Source: Flavobacterium agri (GTDB taxonomy: Bacteria > Bacteroidota > Bacteroidia > Flavobacteriales > Flavobacteriaceae). From it: a stretch of DNA of 64,000 nucleotides. The stretch covers positions 686,196 through 750,195 of the forward strand of contig NZ_JACBJI010000002.1 of assembly GCF_013401995.1 (NCBI RefSeq), written 5' to 3'. A program made the position numbers and the translations under genes. Shown in pieces: positions 17,327 to 25,467 of the stretch (the first letter of the stretch is position 1; each line of letters starts with the position of its first letter). A model generated the notes under the pieces. It was not told the origin of the DNA and made no database searches. It saw nothing but the letters and a program-made list of their open reading frames with translations.

Positions 17327-18127
17327 ATGATTGCCAACATTACCCATAACGCACAAAATTTCAAAGTCGATCTGTCAAAACCGCTCGATATTTCAATTCC
17401 ATTGTCGTCGGACGAAAAGAACCCGATCGCGTGGTACATCGAAAAACCCGCGATCGAACCCGTACGATTTGGCGATTGGATCGGAAAAGTGTCCGAAGGC
17501 AGATCGTCTACGAACTTCAACAACATTTTCTTCAACCCGCACGGACACGGCACGCATACCGAATGTCTCGGCCACATCACACGTGATTTCTATAGTATCA
17601 ACGAAAACCTCAAGACGTTTTTCTTTTTGGCCGAAGTCGTTTCCGTAAAGCCCGAAAATGAAGGTGAGGATTTTGTGATCCGCAGAGCGCAAATCGAAAG
17701 TGCTTTAGGTGGAAAAACGCCCGAAGCCATCGTCATCCGCACGCTTCCGAACGAATCCGGCAAATTATCGAAGAAGTATTCCGAGACGAATTGGCCGTAT
17801 CTTTTGGAGGAAGCCGCTTTGTATTTGCGCGAAATCGGCGTCAAGCATTTGCTTATCGATTTACCGAGCGTAGACAAGGAACACGACGAAGGGAAATTGC
17901 TTGCGCATAAGGCGTTTTGGAATGTTTCGGATGTGAACGATCTCAATCCCGGCGCACGTCTCGATTGCACGATTACCGAAATGGTTTACGTTGCGGATTC
18001 GGTGGAAGACGGAAGATATTTGCTCAATTTGCAGATTGCGTCTTTTGAGAATGATGCGAGTCCGTCGAAACCGGTTTTGTATTTGGTGATTCCGAGCGCA
18101 GTCGAGGAATCTCAGCCGAAGCAGTAA
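17327..18127 (+). CDS. Cyclase/kynurenine formamidase-like hydrolase
   Basis: 266 residues of the cyclase family (PF04199), which includes metal-dependent kynurenine formamidase and isatin hydrolase. The metal-binding signature HGTHTE appears within NPHGHGTHTECLGH (about 75-88). A LLIDLPSVDKEHDEG segment near 185 is typical of the second half. Substrate unknown. The last residues (about IPSAVEESQPKQ) are encoded by a copy of the dispersed GAGCGCAGTCGAGG repeat, so the C-terminus has probably been extended by repeat DNA. Confidence 0.85.
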   Translation: MIANITHNAQNFKVDLSKPLDISIPLSSDEKNPIAWYIEKPAIEPVRFGDWIGKVSEGRSSTNFNNIFFNPHGHGTHTECLGHITRDFYSINENLKTFFFLAEVVSVKPENEGEDFVIRRAQIESALGGKTPEAIVIRTLPNESGKLSKKYSETNWPYLLEEAALYLREIGVKHLLIDLPSVDKEHDEGKLLAHKAFWNVSDVNDLNPGARLDCTITEMVYVADSVEDGRYLLNLQIASFENDASPSKPVLYLVIPSAVEESQPKQ

Positions 18128-18152
18128 TTCTTTTAATCTTTAAATCCAAAGA

Positions 18153-18524
18153 ATGAACATCCAGCAATTCTACGAATATTGCCTTTCTAAAAAAGCCGTC
18201 GAGGAAACTTTTCCGTTCGATGAGGACACGTTGGTTTTCAAAGTGGGCGGCAAAATGTTCGCACTTTCGTCTTTGCGCGAGTGGGAATCGGGAAATCCTG
18301 GCGTGAACCTTAAGTGCGATCCCGATAAATCCGCCGAATTGAGGGCCGAATACAACGACATCAACCCGGGTTACCACATGAGCAAAGTGCATTGGAATAC
18401 GGTGACTTTAGGCGGAGACGTATCGGATAAACTCGTTAGGGAATTAATCGACCACTCATACGATTTGGTGTTCAAAAGCTTAACTAAAAAAATGCAAAAG
18501 GAGATTTTGGAATCGACCGATTAG
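18153..18524 (+). CDS. MmcQ/YjbR family protein
   Basis: 123 residues with the MmcQ/YjbR fold signature: N-terminal LSKKAVEETFPFDEDTLVFKVGGKMFAL, then the middle NLKCDPDKSAELRAEY, and C-terminal GYHMSKVHWNTVTL with an LIDHSYDLV helix. These proteins have a CyaY-like or DNA-binding-like fold, but their role is not settled. Starts 25 bp after the cyclase gene. Confidence 0.88.
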   Translation: MNIQQFYEYCLSKKAVEETFPFDEDTLVFKVGGKMFALSSLREWESGNPGVNLKCDPDKSAELRAEYNDINPGYHMSKVHWNTVTLGGDVSDKLVRELIDHSYDLVFKSLTKKMQKEILESTD

Positions 18525-18539
18525 GTTTACTTTTGTCGA

Positions 18540-18601
18540 GTCGCCGCGAATTTCACGAATGCCACAAATAATTCGTGCCGATTCGTGAAATTCGTGGCAA
18601 A
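18540..18601. repeat. Imperfect palindromic intergenic repeat
   Basis: CGAATTTCACGAAT and ATTCGTGAAATTCG form a perfect 14-bp inverted repeat around about 20 nt that carries another partial copy (AATTCGTGCC). GCC and GGC extend it outward. It lies between two co-directional genes and has no T run, so it is not a simple terminator. Confidence 0.65.
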
Positions 18602-18635
18602 ATAATTGTGCTTAGCGGCCCAAACTTAGCCTTAA

Positions 18636-19370
18636 ATGAAAGAACAGATAAAAAATTTCCTAAACGAAGAACAAGACCCGAAAGCGGTCGAGAAAATCAC
18701 GTCCAAACTCAACGATTTGCTCATGCGAAACGAGGAAGTCGGCTACATTGGCGTCCAGAAAAAACCCGTGACGGTTTTCCCGGACAGCATCGTTTTGACG
18801 AACAAGCGCATCATCATGTGCAAGCCGAAAAATCTCGGATTGTCTATGGATTTCACCGATTACGCTTGGGAAGATATCGCAGGAACATTCGTAAAAGAGA
18901 ATATTTTGGGATCGGAATTTTCGTTTTCGACCAAGACCGACATACAGGTTTCGATCGATTATATCCCGAAAGCCCAGGCACGTAAAATCTATACGTTCGC
19001 CAAGGAACAACTCGAATTACTCAAGGAAGGCCCAAATCCGCAATCGGCGCAAACATTCGCTCAACCTGAACCGATCGTCGCTCAACCAGAGCCTGTAATC
19101 GAAGTCGAAGAACCCGAAGTCGAAGAAGTCGAAACCGAAGAAGTCACGAATTTCGCCGAATTAATTCCGGCCGCACAACAACTCGTCAACGAAGTGCCTC
19201 AAATCGAGCAAGCGCCGGCAGCCGCAAAATCGGGGGAGAAACCGTTAAGCGAACTTTCTAAAGACGAACTTTTTGAAAAATTGCAGAATTACAAGCGTTT
19301 GCTCGACAACGGACTCATCCTGCAAGGCGAATACGATAATTTGAAAAAGGAGATTTTGCCGTTTTTGTAA
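18636..19370 (+). CDS. PH-domain protein with C-terminal SHOCT-like motif
   Basis: 244 residues. Residues about 30-130 look like a bacterial PH domain (VTVFPDSIVLTNKRIIMCKPKNLG ... FSFSTKTDIQVSIDYIP). An acidic Pro/Glu/Val-rich linker follows (about 140-175). The C-terminal ~30 residues (LFEKLQNYKRLLDNGLILQGEYDNLKKEIL) match the SHOCT pattern. Such architecture is widespread and of unclear function. Cytoplasmic; no signal or membrane helix. Confidence 0.8.
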   Translation: MKEQIKNFLNEEQDPKAVEKITSKLNDLLMRNEEVGYIGVQKKPVTVFPDSIVLTNKRIIMCKPKNLGLSMDFTDYAWEDIAGTFVKENILGSEFSFSTKTDIQVSIDYIPKAQARKIYTFAKEQLELLKEGPNPQSAQTFAQPEPIVAQPEPVIEVEEPEVEEVETEEVTNFAELIPAAQQLVNEVPQIEQAPAAAKSGEKPLSELSKDELFEKLQNYKRLLDNGLILQGEYDNLKKEILPFL

Positions 19371-19388
19371 AATCCTAAGTAAAAAATA

Positions 19389-19415
19389 GCATAAGGATAG
19401 GCGAGAGTCTGTCCT
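19389..19415. terminator. Probable intrinsic terminator
   Basis: Imperfect stem AAGGATAG / TCTGTCCTT followed by a T run, between convergent genes ending at 19370 and 19424. Confidence 0.55.
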
Positions 19416-19423
19416 TTTTTATT

Positions 19424-20278
19424 TTAGAAAGTCCCGACCAATCCGATGGTTTGCCTTGAGAAATTCAAATTCCACGAAATCTTCTTTTTGGCGAGATACG
19501 GGTCGTAATTGCGTTCGCGGTTCAAATATTTATCGATACTTTCAACGGTTATCACACTTATGATGACACCGACGCCGATATCCGAAGACCAATGTGCGCC
19601 TTCCCACATACGCGATACGGGTGTAATCAAACCAAGCGCCCACAATCCGGTTTTTACCCACGGATTTTTGAACTGTTTCGAAATCGCATAAGCCGTCGTA
19701 AACGATAAGATGGTGTGCCCCGAAGGGAACGAATGGTAGCCTTCTTCTTTCGAGAACGGTTTGAAACTGGCTGAACCGCGACCTGTTCCCGGCCTTGCGC
19801 GTCCTACTGCATTTTTGAGCACCGTTTGTATGAGTCCGCCGGCAGTGGCCGAGGAAATCAACAACACCCCCGTTTTCCTGACTTTTTGGTTGCGTGTCAA
19901 CAACCCGAAAGCGTAAATCCCGCCCGTGATCCCGTAGTTGTATAGCGGTTTGCCAAAGTAGAACGCCCCTTCTTTCAAAAACCCGGGAGCTTGTTTGCCC
20001 TGATCGAGAAAGTATTCGCCCACTTCTTCATCTCCAAGCCATAGCATAGTGGTTGAAGCGCCGAGGCACGCGGCCGTTGTCCATTCGTCTTTTCCCCAAT
20101 GAGCGGGTTCGGAATACGCATGAAGCACACCTTTATAAACGCTGGCGCCGTCATACTTGAGGTCTGCCCAAATCGATGGGCGCGGTTTCAGGCTGTCGAC
20201 GGCAACCATAGAACTGTCTTGCGCAAAAACGCTTTGGGCAAACAATGCCACAAGCAGGAATGAGAAAATACGGGCCAT
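19424..20278 (-). CDS. PAP2-family phosphatase
   Basis: 284 residues with a signal peptide (1-19) and several hydrophobic segments. All three PAP2 signature motifs are visible: KNAVGRARPGTGRG (KxxxxxxRP), the PSGH motif in HSFPSGHTILSF, and the catalytic-His block SRMWEGAHWSSDIGVG (SRxxxxxHxxxD). It should dephosphorylate lipid phosphates such as phosphatidic acid or undecaprenyl diphosphate at the periplasmic face. The exact substrate is not readable. Confidence 0.9.
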   Translation of the reverse strand: MARIFSFLLVALFAQSVFAQDSSMVAVDSLKPRPSIWADLKYDGASVYKGVLHAYSEPAHWGKDEWTTAACLGASTTMLWLGDEEVGEYFLDQGKQAPGFLKEGAFYFGKPLYNYGITGGIYAFGLLTRNQKVRKTGVLLISSATAGGLIQTVLKNAVGRARPGTGRGSASFKPFSKEEGYHSFPSGHTILSFTTAYAISKQFKNPWVKTGLWALGLITPVSRMWEGAHWSSDIGVGVIISVITVESIDKYLNRERNYDPYLAKKKISWNLNFSRQTIGLVGTF

Positions 20279-20307
20279 GAATGTCTGTTTGAGCCTAAAA
20301 ATAAAAA

Positions 20308-20345
20308 ATTTCTTAAAACGGGAGTTGCTTCCCGTCTTAAGAAAT
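20308..20345 (-). terminator. Intrinsic terminator after the DUF4407 gene
   Basis: Strong hairpin (outer arms ATTTCTTAA / TTAAGAAAT, inner ACGGGA / TCCCGT) followed on the minus strand by a T-rich run. Confidence 0.75.
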
Positions 20346-20365
20346 GCTTTGGATTTATTTTGAGC

Positions 20366-21466
20366 TTAGAGCGTCTGCTTCTGTTTCTCTACAAATCGCT
20401 CCGATTGCGCGTCCATCAAGCCTTTCACGCCCATGCGCTGTTTGTTGAAGATTTCGCGGTCGTCGGCAATGTCGGCGTAGACTTTATCGCTGATGCCATT
20501 GGTCGTTTTCACCAAGAGTTCACGCTGGTAAACATCTTGCGTGATCGTCGCTTTGAGCGCTGTTTCCAAATCCTGCAACTTGAAATCGTATTCGCCTTTC
20601 GGAGACAACAATTTGGCGATGATTGGCGATGTTTCGATAGCCAGAAACAGCAACATGATGAAGAAAGACGGCAGCCAAGGCAGTTTATCCAACGCATTGA
20701 TACGCGCCATCAAACCGTCGAAGCCGTCGATTACCGGTTGGGTTTCGGTCACTTTCTTGTCTAAATCGGCTTGAAGCGTTTTGTTTTTGGCTTCGAGTTC
20801 GACGATTTTAGCATCGTTCGATTTTTTCAACGTCTCGAATTCCGAACGCGCCAAATCGTGTTTGGCGATTTTTTCCTTATAGACCGGGCCTTTCCCGATT
20901 TTCATCGTGCCTTTCGTGCCTTCGGCTTCCGAAATATACGTGGCGTAAAGCGCATTCACTTCTTTTTCCTTGCGGCCTGTTTCGGTTTTAAGGCTGTCGA
21001 TCTGGGCTTTGTTCTTGTCGATGTCCGACTGGAAATAATTCGAGACTTCCTTTTTGTTGGCAAGCGTCATCGCGTTCTTTTCCTTGAGCAATACCGTATC
21101 GATCTCTTTTTCGAAAATCTTGATTTCGAGTGGTTTAGAAATGACGATAGCGATGATTACCGCCAATACGATACGAGGTGTCGCCTGCACGAATTCTGCC
21201 GAAAAGCTGTCGCGCTTGCGGATCGTCGAAACGATGAAACGGTCGAGGTTGAATATGAGCAATCCCCAAACGAAACCGAAAAACACGGCTGCGTAAAGAT
21301 TGTCGAAAACGGTGTAAAGCGCATATGAACCGGCGATGAACGCCATGACGGCCGTAAAGAAAACCGTCGCGCCTATGCCTACGAATTTGGTTTGTTCCCC
21401 TTCGGAACAGGTTTCGAGCAGCTTTTTGTCGGCTCCCGAACACACGATAAAAAAGTCTTTCAACAT
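20366..21466 (-). CDS. DUF4407 domain membrane protein
   Basis: 366 residues from the ATG at 21466, with start MLKDFFIVCSGADKKLL typical of the family. Transmembrane helices lie near 29-50, 52-70 and 87-105, then a long coiled coil (about 125-265, rich in Lys/Glu/Ala) and a last helix near 285-300 (LPSFFIMLLFLAIETSPIIAKLL). The family is common in Bacteroidetes; function unknown. A TACATTTG element at 21496-21503 (minus strand) lies 30 bp upstream of the start. Confidence 0.85.
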   Translation of the reverse strand: MLKDFFIVCSGADKKLLETCSEGEQTKFVGIGATVFFTAVMAFIAGSYALYTVFDNLYAAVFFGFVWGLLIFNLDRFIVSTIRKRDSFSAEFVQATPRIVLAVIIAIVISKPLEIKIFEKEIDTVLLKEKNAMTLANKKEVSNYFQSDIDKNKAQIDSLKTETGRKEKEVNALYATYISEAEGTKGTMKIGKGPVYKEKIAKHDLARSEFETLKKSNDAKIVELEAKNKTLQADLDKKVTETQPVIDGFDGLMARINALDKLPWLPSFFIMLLFLAIETSPIIAKLLSPKGEYDFKLQDLETALKATITQDVYQRELLVKTTNGISDKVYADIADDREIFNKQRMGVKGLMDAQSERFVEKQKQTL

Positions 21467-21583
21467 ACGTTTGATTTTTTGATTGATGATGCTTACAAAT
21501 GTAACGCCAAAAATTTGAAGATGTTGTTTTTCAAACGGAATTGGGTGCATTTGTGTTGAGAACAAGATTTTACGCCATAAAAA

Positions 21584-21603
21584 AATCCGCATGATCGCGG
21601 ATT
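21584..21603 (-). terminator. Intrinsic terminator after the BlaR1-like gene
   Basis: AATCCGC / GCGGATT hairpin, followed on the minus strand by a T run, 19 bp past the stop at 21623. Confidence 0.75.
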
Positions 21604-21622
21604 CTTTACGGGCTTGATTTTT

Positions 21623-23293
21623 TCAGTTCTTCGCCTTTAGGCTAACGGGCAAAGTGTAAGATGAAACGACTACATTTCCGTCTTTTTTCGCCGGATTCCA
21701 TTTCGGCGAAGATTCCAGAACGCGTGTCGCTTCTTGCCCGACTCCGTTTTCACCGTCTTTGAGGATTTTGATGTCGGACAAACTGCCATCGGTTTCAACG
21801 AGGAATGACACTACCAATTTCAAATCTTTATTAAGGCCTTGTGGCGTTTTGAATTCTTTCGTGAAGAACTCGATGAACTTCGGCATTCCGCCCGGAAATG
21901 AAGCGTTTTCGTCTTGAGAAGCCGCTTCTTTCCATTGATTTAACGTAGGTACGCCAATTTTTCCAGAACCGATCTTGCTGTTGCCGTTTTTGTCGAAATG
22001 CCATTCGAGGACTTTCGGATATTGGTTCGCATTTTTGAGCTTGTCAAAACCTTTTTCGGTATAAAGCTGTGTTTGATACGGCTGCGGAAACTGTGCCGAA
22101 CGCGCATTTTTATACACTTTACTGGTTTGCGTGCTTACAAAATCAGAGGCTTTGTAGTTTTTGAGTTCGCTGTTCTTTACGTGTTTCCCGTCAATCCAAA
22201 CGGCATATCGTTTTGTATCTGAAAAAGCGCGAAACTGCTTTTCGCTGAGGTTGTTTTGCGCAAGGCTCGGCGGAGGCGGAGGCAACATCGCTTTTTCGGA
22301 AGCCGTCAAATCTGAATAACGCTTCTTTTCTGTTTTACCGTCGGAGTCCGAAATGTAAAATACCGTTTGCGCATAATACGGGCTTGGCGCCGCAACCGGT
22401 TTTGGAGGCGGAGGAGGCGGAGGCGGAACGTTTTGCGCCACAGATTCCACCGCGAAAAATGTCGTCAGTGCGAAAAATGCGATCGCGATACCGAACGTTT
22501 TGGCGATTTTGCTCGGCAAAGGTGTACGTGTTGTCATCATGATCATTCGTTTTTTTGTGATTGAAAAATTGAAACTGCTGGCTAAAGAAAAGGCATTCGA
22601 TATGTGAGCTTTTGAAAGAAGCAATTCTTGGTACGAAATGCTGTCGTGATGGGCGACAACCGCTTCGTCCGCAAGGAATTCGTGATTGAGTCGAATGGTT
22701 TTTTTGTAGAGAACAAGCATTGGGTTGAACCAGAAAACCGTCTTTAGAATTTCGGTGAACAAAATGTCGAACGAGTGTTTCTGTCTCACGTGCGTGATTT
22801 CATGAGTCAAAAGTTGGGATTCCAGACCGTTTCTGAAATCGTCGGCATTCACGAAAATATAATTGAGGAACGTATGCGGAAGTGTTTCCGATGCAAGCAA
22901 TACATACGTGACGCCGTCCCGTTCTTCGGTTTTGTTCTTTCGGATGCTTGAAAATATGCGAAACAGGTTTTTGGCGAAGCGATATCCGAAAATGCACAAT
23001 CCGATAGCATACATCATCCAAAGACAAATCTGTAAATAATCGGTCGGATTCGGATTTTCCGCAGCGATCATTTGAGAAGCCATCGGAAGCATCGGTAAAA
23101 TTTGGGGTGCGGCTTGTGCGACGGTTTCGGTTTCGACCTGAATTCTGACGAATGGGATTGCAATCGAAAATACCAGCGCGAACAACAGGTAATATCGGCT
23201 GAACGTATGCATTTTGGCGTTCTCGAGCAGCAATTTATAAACGGCGAAAAGCGCGATCTGACAACAAATGGAAGTAATCAGGAAATCGGTCAT
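21623..23293 (-). CDS. BlaR1-type M56 peptidase sensor fused to a TonB C-terminal domain
   Basis: 556 residues. Membrane helices lie near 5-22, 32-50 and 88-105. The M56 zinc protease site HEITH is at 164-168, with a further Glu in NHEFLADEAVV. A helix near 258-278 follows. The C-terminal ~95 residues form a TonB-like domain (DLKLVVSFLVETDGSLSDIKIL ... WNPAKKDGNVVVSSYTLPVSL). Classical BlaR1 has a penicillin-binding sensor domain; here TonB takes its place, after a Pro-rich stretch. It likely senses an envelope signal and cleaves or inactivates the adjacent BlaI repressor. Its ATG overlaps the blaI stop (ATGA). Confidence 0.88.
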   Translation of the reverse strand: MTDFLITSICCQIALFAVYKLLLENAKMHTFSRYYLLFALVFSIAIPFVRIQVETETVAQAAPQILPMLPMASQMIAAENPNPTDYLQICLWMMYAIGLCIFGYRFAKNLFRIFSSIRKNKTEERDGVTYVLLASETLPHTFLNYIFVNADDFRNGLESQLLTHEITHVRQKHSFDILFTEILKTVFWFNPMLVLYKKTIRLNHEFLADEAVVAHHDSISYQELLLSKAHISNAFSLASSFNFSITKKRMIMMTTRTPLPSKIAKTFGIAIAFFALTTFFAVESVAQNVPPPPPPPPKPVAAPSPYYAQTVFYISDSDGKTEKKRYSDLTASEKAMLPPPPPSLAQNNLSEKQFRAFSDTKRYAVWIDGKHVKNSELKNYKASDFVSTQTSKVYKNARSAQFPQPYQTQLYTEKGFDKLKNANQYPKVLEWHFDKNGNSKIGSGKIGVPTLNQWKEAASQDENASFPGGMPKFIEFFTKEFKTPQGLNKDLKLVVSFLVETDGSLSDIKILKDGENGVGQEATRVLESSPKWNPAKKDGNVVVSSYTLPVSLKAKN

Positions 23294-23661
23294 TGCTGTT
23301 TCTTTTTGATTTGCTCGTCGATTATTTTGCGGAGTTCCTTGAGTTCGGTTTCCGAAAGGTCGGTTTCGGTCGTAAAGAAGGAAGCGAATTGGGATGCGGA
23401 ATTGCCAAAGAAATTTTGGATCAACCCGTTGACGTGTCTCGAAAAGTAATCGTTCTTTTTGACGAGTGCGAAATACTGCCGTGAATTCCCGATTTCCTCA
23501 TAACCGACGAATTTCTTGTCCGCCATGCGTTTGAGCAGCGTCGCGACGGTTGTGGGCGCGGGTTTCGGATCTGGATAGGCATCGAGCAAATCTTTCATGA
23601 ACGCTTTTTTGAGCTTCCATAAATATTGCATGAGTTGTTCTTCGGCGTTCGTTAAGTTCAT
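23290..23661 (-). CDS. BlaI/MecI/CopY-family repressor
   Basis: 123 residues with the winged-helix domain of BlaI/MecI: LTNAEEQLMQYLWKLKKAF, PAPTTVATLLKRMADKKFV, and a wing in GYEEIGNSRQYFALV. The helical C-terminal dimerisation part follows. Such repressors bind TACA-type palindromes as dimers and are released when the partner M56 protease cleaves them. Two matching operators lie ahead of the operon (24161-24194), so it likely represses its own transcription. The signal sensed is not evident; no beta-lactamase is next to it. Confidence 0.92.
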   Translation of the reverse strand: MNLTNAEEQLMQYLWKLKKAFMKDLLDAYPDPKPAPTTVATLLKRMADKKFVGYEEIGNSRQYFALVKKNDYFSRHVNGLIQNFFGNSASQFASFFTTETDLSETELKELRKIIDEQIKKKQQ

Positions 23662-23684
23662 TTTTTACTTTTTATTGTTATTTC

Positions 23685-24149
23685 TTATTGATAGGTAATC
23701 GGACTACATTGGGCGAATTTTTCGCTTGCGGCAATCGGGAATTTGTGGGTTTTCAGAAATTCGGACAAAAGCTGCCTGAAGCGGTTTTCGGTTGTTTCAG
23801 AAAGCGGATTTTTGCCGAAATCGAACAAAAAGTAATCGACCGTTCCGTCTTTTTGCATGTAAATGCGGTTGAAGCATCGTGTTTTTGATTCCCATTTGAA
23901 TTGGTTGTCGTTTAAGTATTTTCCGAAATCCGAGAAAAACTGAACGTATGCTTTTTGCAATCGCTGTTGTTCCTCGTCGGTTTTGAAAACGGCCAATTTA
24001 GGATCAGTGTGAACCGCACTTTTGTAAATCTTGTCGAGTTCATGAGACGACACACCTTGATTTTCTGCTTCGCTGAACCGCAGTATTTTGGTTTGGGCGT
24101 TTGCGGAAAATCCCAACATAAAAACGAAAAGAAGCAACAGTTTATTCAT
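23685..24149 (-). CDS. Small secreted hypothetical protein, first gene of the blaI operon
   Basis: 154 residues with signal peptide MNKLLLLFVFMLGFSANAQ. The mature protein has a helical middle (EEQQRLQKAYVQFFSDFGKYL) and two Cys, at CFNRIYMQ and QCSPITYQ. The segment RCFNRIYMQKDGTVDYFLFDF resembles the TonB C-terminal pattern, so it may share a fold with the end of the BlaR1-like protein. It is first in the operon, 23 bp before blaI. Product role unknown; a regulated target or an accessory sensor are both possible. Confidence 0.7.
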   Translation of the reverse strand: MNKLLLLFVFMLGFSANAQTKILRFSEAENQGVSSHELDKIYKSAVHTDPKLAVFKTDEEQQRLQKAYVQFFSDFGKYLNDNQFKWESKTRCFNRIYMQKDGTVDYFLFDFGKNPLSETTENRFRQLLSEFLKTHKFPIAASEKFAQCSPITYQ

Positions 24150-24160
24150 CTTAAATCATT

Positions 24161-24194
24161 TCTACAAATATAGATTTATTTCTACAAACGTAGA
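24161..24194 (-). promoter_or_regulatory. Two BlaI-type operators overlapping -7 promoter elements
   Basis: Box 1 TCTACAAATATAGA (24161-24174) and box 2 TCTACAAACGTAGA (24181-24194) are palindromes of TCTAC/GTAGA type (one mismatch in box 1), spaced exactly 20 bp. On the minus strand each contains a perfect TAnnTTTG: TATATTTG (24172-24165) and TACGTTTG (24192-24185). BlaI bound there would cover the promoter. The first gene starts at 24149. The remaining upstream sequence to 24400 shows nothing else recognisable. Confidence 0.75.
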
Positions 24195-24400
24195 ATAAAA
24201 AGTTTTATTGTGCGAATTTTAATTCAGCCGTTGCGATTTCCCGATGTATATTCTTTCATAAACGATGCTTTTTATGAAATATGTACAGAAAATCAAATGT
24301 ATAATTCGATATTGAGTAACTTTATTATCCCCGAATTTGTTGTTTCCCAAATCTTTTGGCGTGGATATTTAATCCGATTTATAAACACAAATTCACCATC

Positions 24401-25213
24401 ATGAAAACAATCAAAACCATCCTTTCGATGCTGTTATTGGCATTGCCGACATGGCCTGCAATTGCGCAGGAATTCAAGGAACAGTTCGTGACTTCTACCA
24501 AGATGCACCGCAATGTGACAGGCGAAAACCTTACGCGGGCCGAGTGGCTTTCACTCGAAAAGGAGTACTTCGACAAGGTCATCAGCAAGAACGAGTTCAT
24601 CGTAGGCCATCGCGTGCTGATGCATTACTTTACCCCAGACAACACCGAATTCCTGGTGCAAAGCACGTACGACTCGTGGGAAGCCATAGAAAAGGCAAAC
24701 ACGCGCACCGACGACCTTGTCAAGAAAGGCTGGCCAGACGAAAAGGCGCGTAAGACGTTCTTTGAAAAACGATGGAAGTATTATCAACCGCAGCATTCCG
24801 ACGAGATTTATTCGACGATGGCAGGCGGCCGTATGCCAAAAGCGAAATCAGACAAGCCGCAGATCTTCTACATGCGCGTGAATTATTGGGGAACGCCGAA
24901 AGACGGCACGCAAAAGGAATTCGACGAACTCAACAAGCAATTTGTCGAAGCGGTGTTCTACAAAAATGACCTGATCAAAGGCTATATGCCGTTGGTTCAT
25001 GCGTGGGGAGCCGACAACATGCAATATACCGAGATTTTTGTCGTCGATGCGATGTGCGACCTTGAAAAAGCGATAGACAAAAACGACGAGTTGTTCAAGG
25101 CCAAGTGGGATACGGAAGCCAAGCGGAAGGAGTTCGAAACCAAGTTCGATAAGTATTTTGACGGAAGGCATGGCGATTTTATTTTCCAGAGCGTTCCGGA
25201 GTTGGCGAAATGA
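24401..25213 (+). CDS. Secreted protein with two copies of a ferredoxin-like/ABM-type domain
   Basis: 270 residues from the ATG at 24401, beginning a signal peptide (to about AIAQ, residue 23). The mature protein is an internal duplication. Residues about 65-135 (TEFLVQSTYDSWEAIEKANTR ... FFEKRWKYYQPQHSDEIY) align with about 190-265 (TEIFVVDAMCDLEKAIDKNDE ... FETKFDKYFDGRHGDFIF). Each copy has the alternation of strands and helices expected for a dimeric alpha-beta barrel unit, so a single chain may form a pseudo-dimer. Ligand or reaction unknown; periplasmic by inference. No close promoter motif seen. Confidence 0.7.
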   Translation: MKTIKTILSMLLLALPTWPAIAQEFKEQFVTSTKMHRNVTGENLTRAEWLSLEKEYFDKVISKNEFIVGHRVLMHYFTPDNTEFLVQSTYDSWEAIEKANTRTDDLVKKGWPDEKARKTFFEKRWKYYQPQHSDEIYSTMAGGRMPKAKSDKPQIFYMRVNYWGTPKDGTQKEFDELNKQFVEAVFYKNDLIKGYMPLVHAWGADNMQYTEIFVVDAMCDLEKAIDKNDELFKAKWDTEAKRKEFETKFDKYFDGRHGDFIFQSVPELAK

Positions 25214-25250
25214 AGTTATGATCAAGACGTGCCAGATAGACGGGATTCGC

Positions 25251-25325
25251 GTTAGGGATGGAAGCGGCATCCTTTTGGCGGCGAGCGCAGTCGAGGCGCC
25301 AAAAGATACAGCAGACAGCCCGGCG
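25251..25325 (+). repeat. Dispersed repeat element, copy 1
   Basis: Core runs from GTTAGGGATGGAAGCGGC to GACAGCCCGGC. Inside it is a 9-bp stem CTTTTGGCG (25272-25280) / CGCCAAAAG (25297-25305), whose loop carries GAGCGCAGTCGAGG. Related ends occur at 35804-35950 and 55826-55967. It contains no open frame of interest. Confidence 0.7.
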
Positions 25326-25387
25326 GCGGCTTATCGGGACATGTTTACCACAGAATTTTCCAGCCGACGCAACGCCCTAAAAATTAA

Positions 25388-25432
25388 AACCATTAAGGAA
25401 ATTAAGACAACACCTTAATTCCCTTAATGGTT
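25388..25432. terminator. Long hairpin, probable terminator
   Basis: 19-bp stem with one mismatch (AACCATTAAGG... / ...CCTTAATGGTT) and a 7-nt loop, between the convergent genes ending at 25213 (+) and 25468 (-). A second small hairpin AATCCGC/GCGGATT at about 25441-25462 follows. Confidence 0.65.
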
Positions 25433-25467
25433 CAAATAAAAAATCCGCGGTTAAGCGGATTCTATAA

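Noticed and set aside
21623-23661. A complete beta-lactam resistance module
   Set aside because: BlaI and a BlaR1-like protease are there, but no penicillin-binding sensor domain and no beta-lactamase are found.
24210-24404. 64-residue open frame before the duplicated-domain protein
   Set aside because: AT-rich intergenic sequence, no start signal, overlaps the real ATG at 24401.
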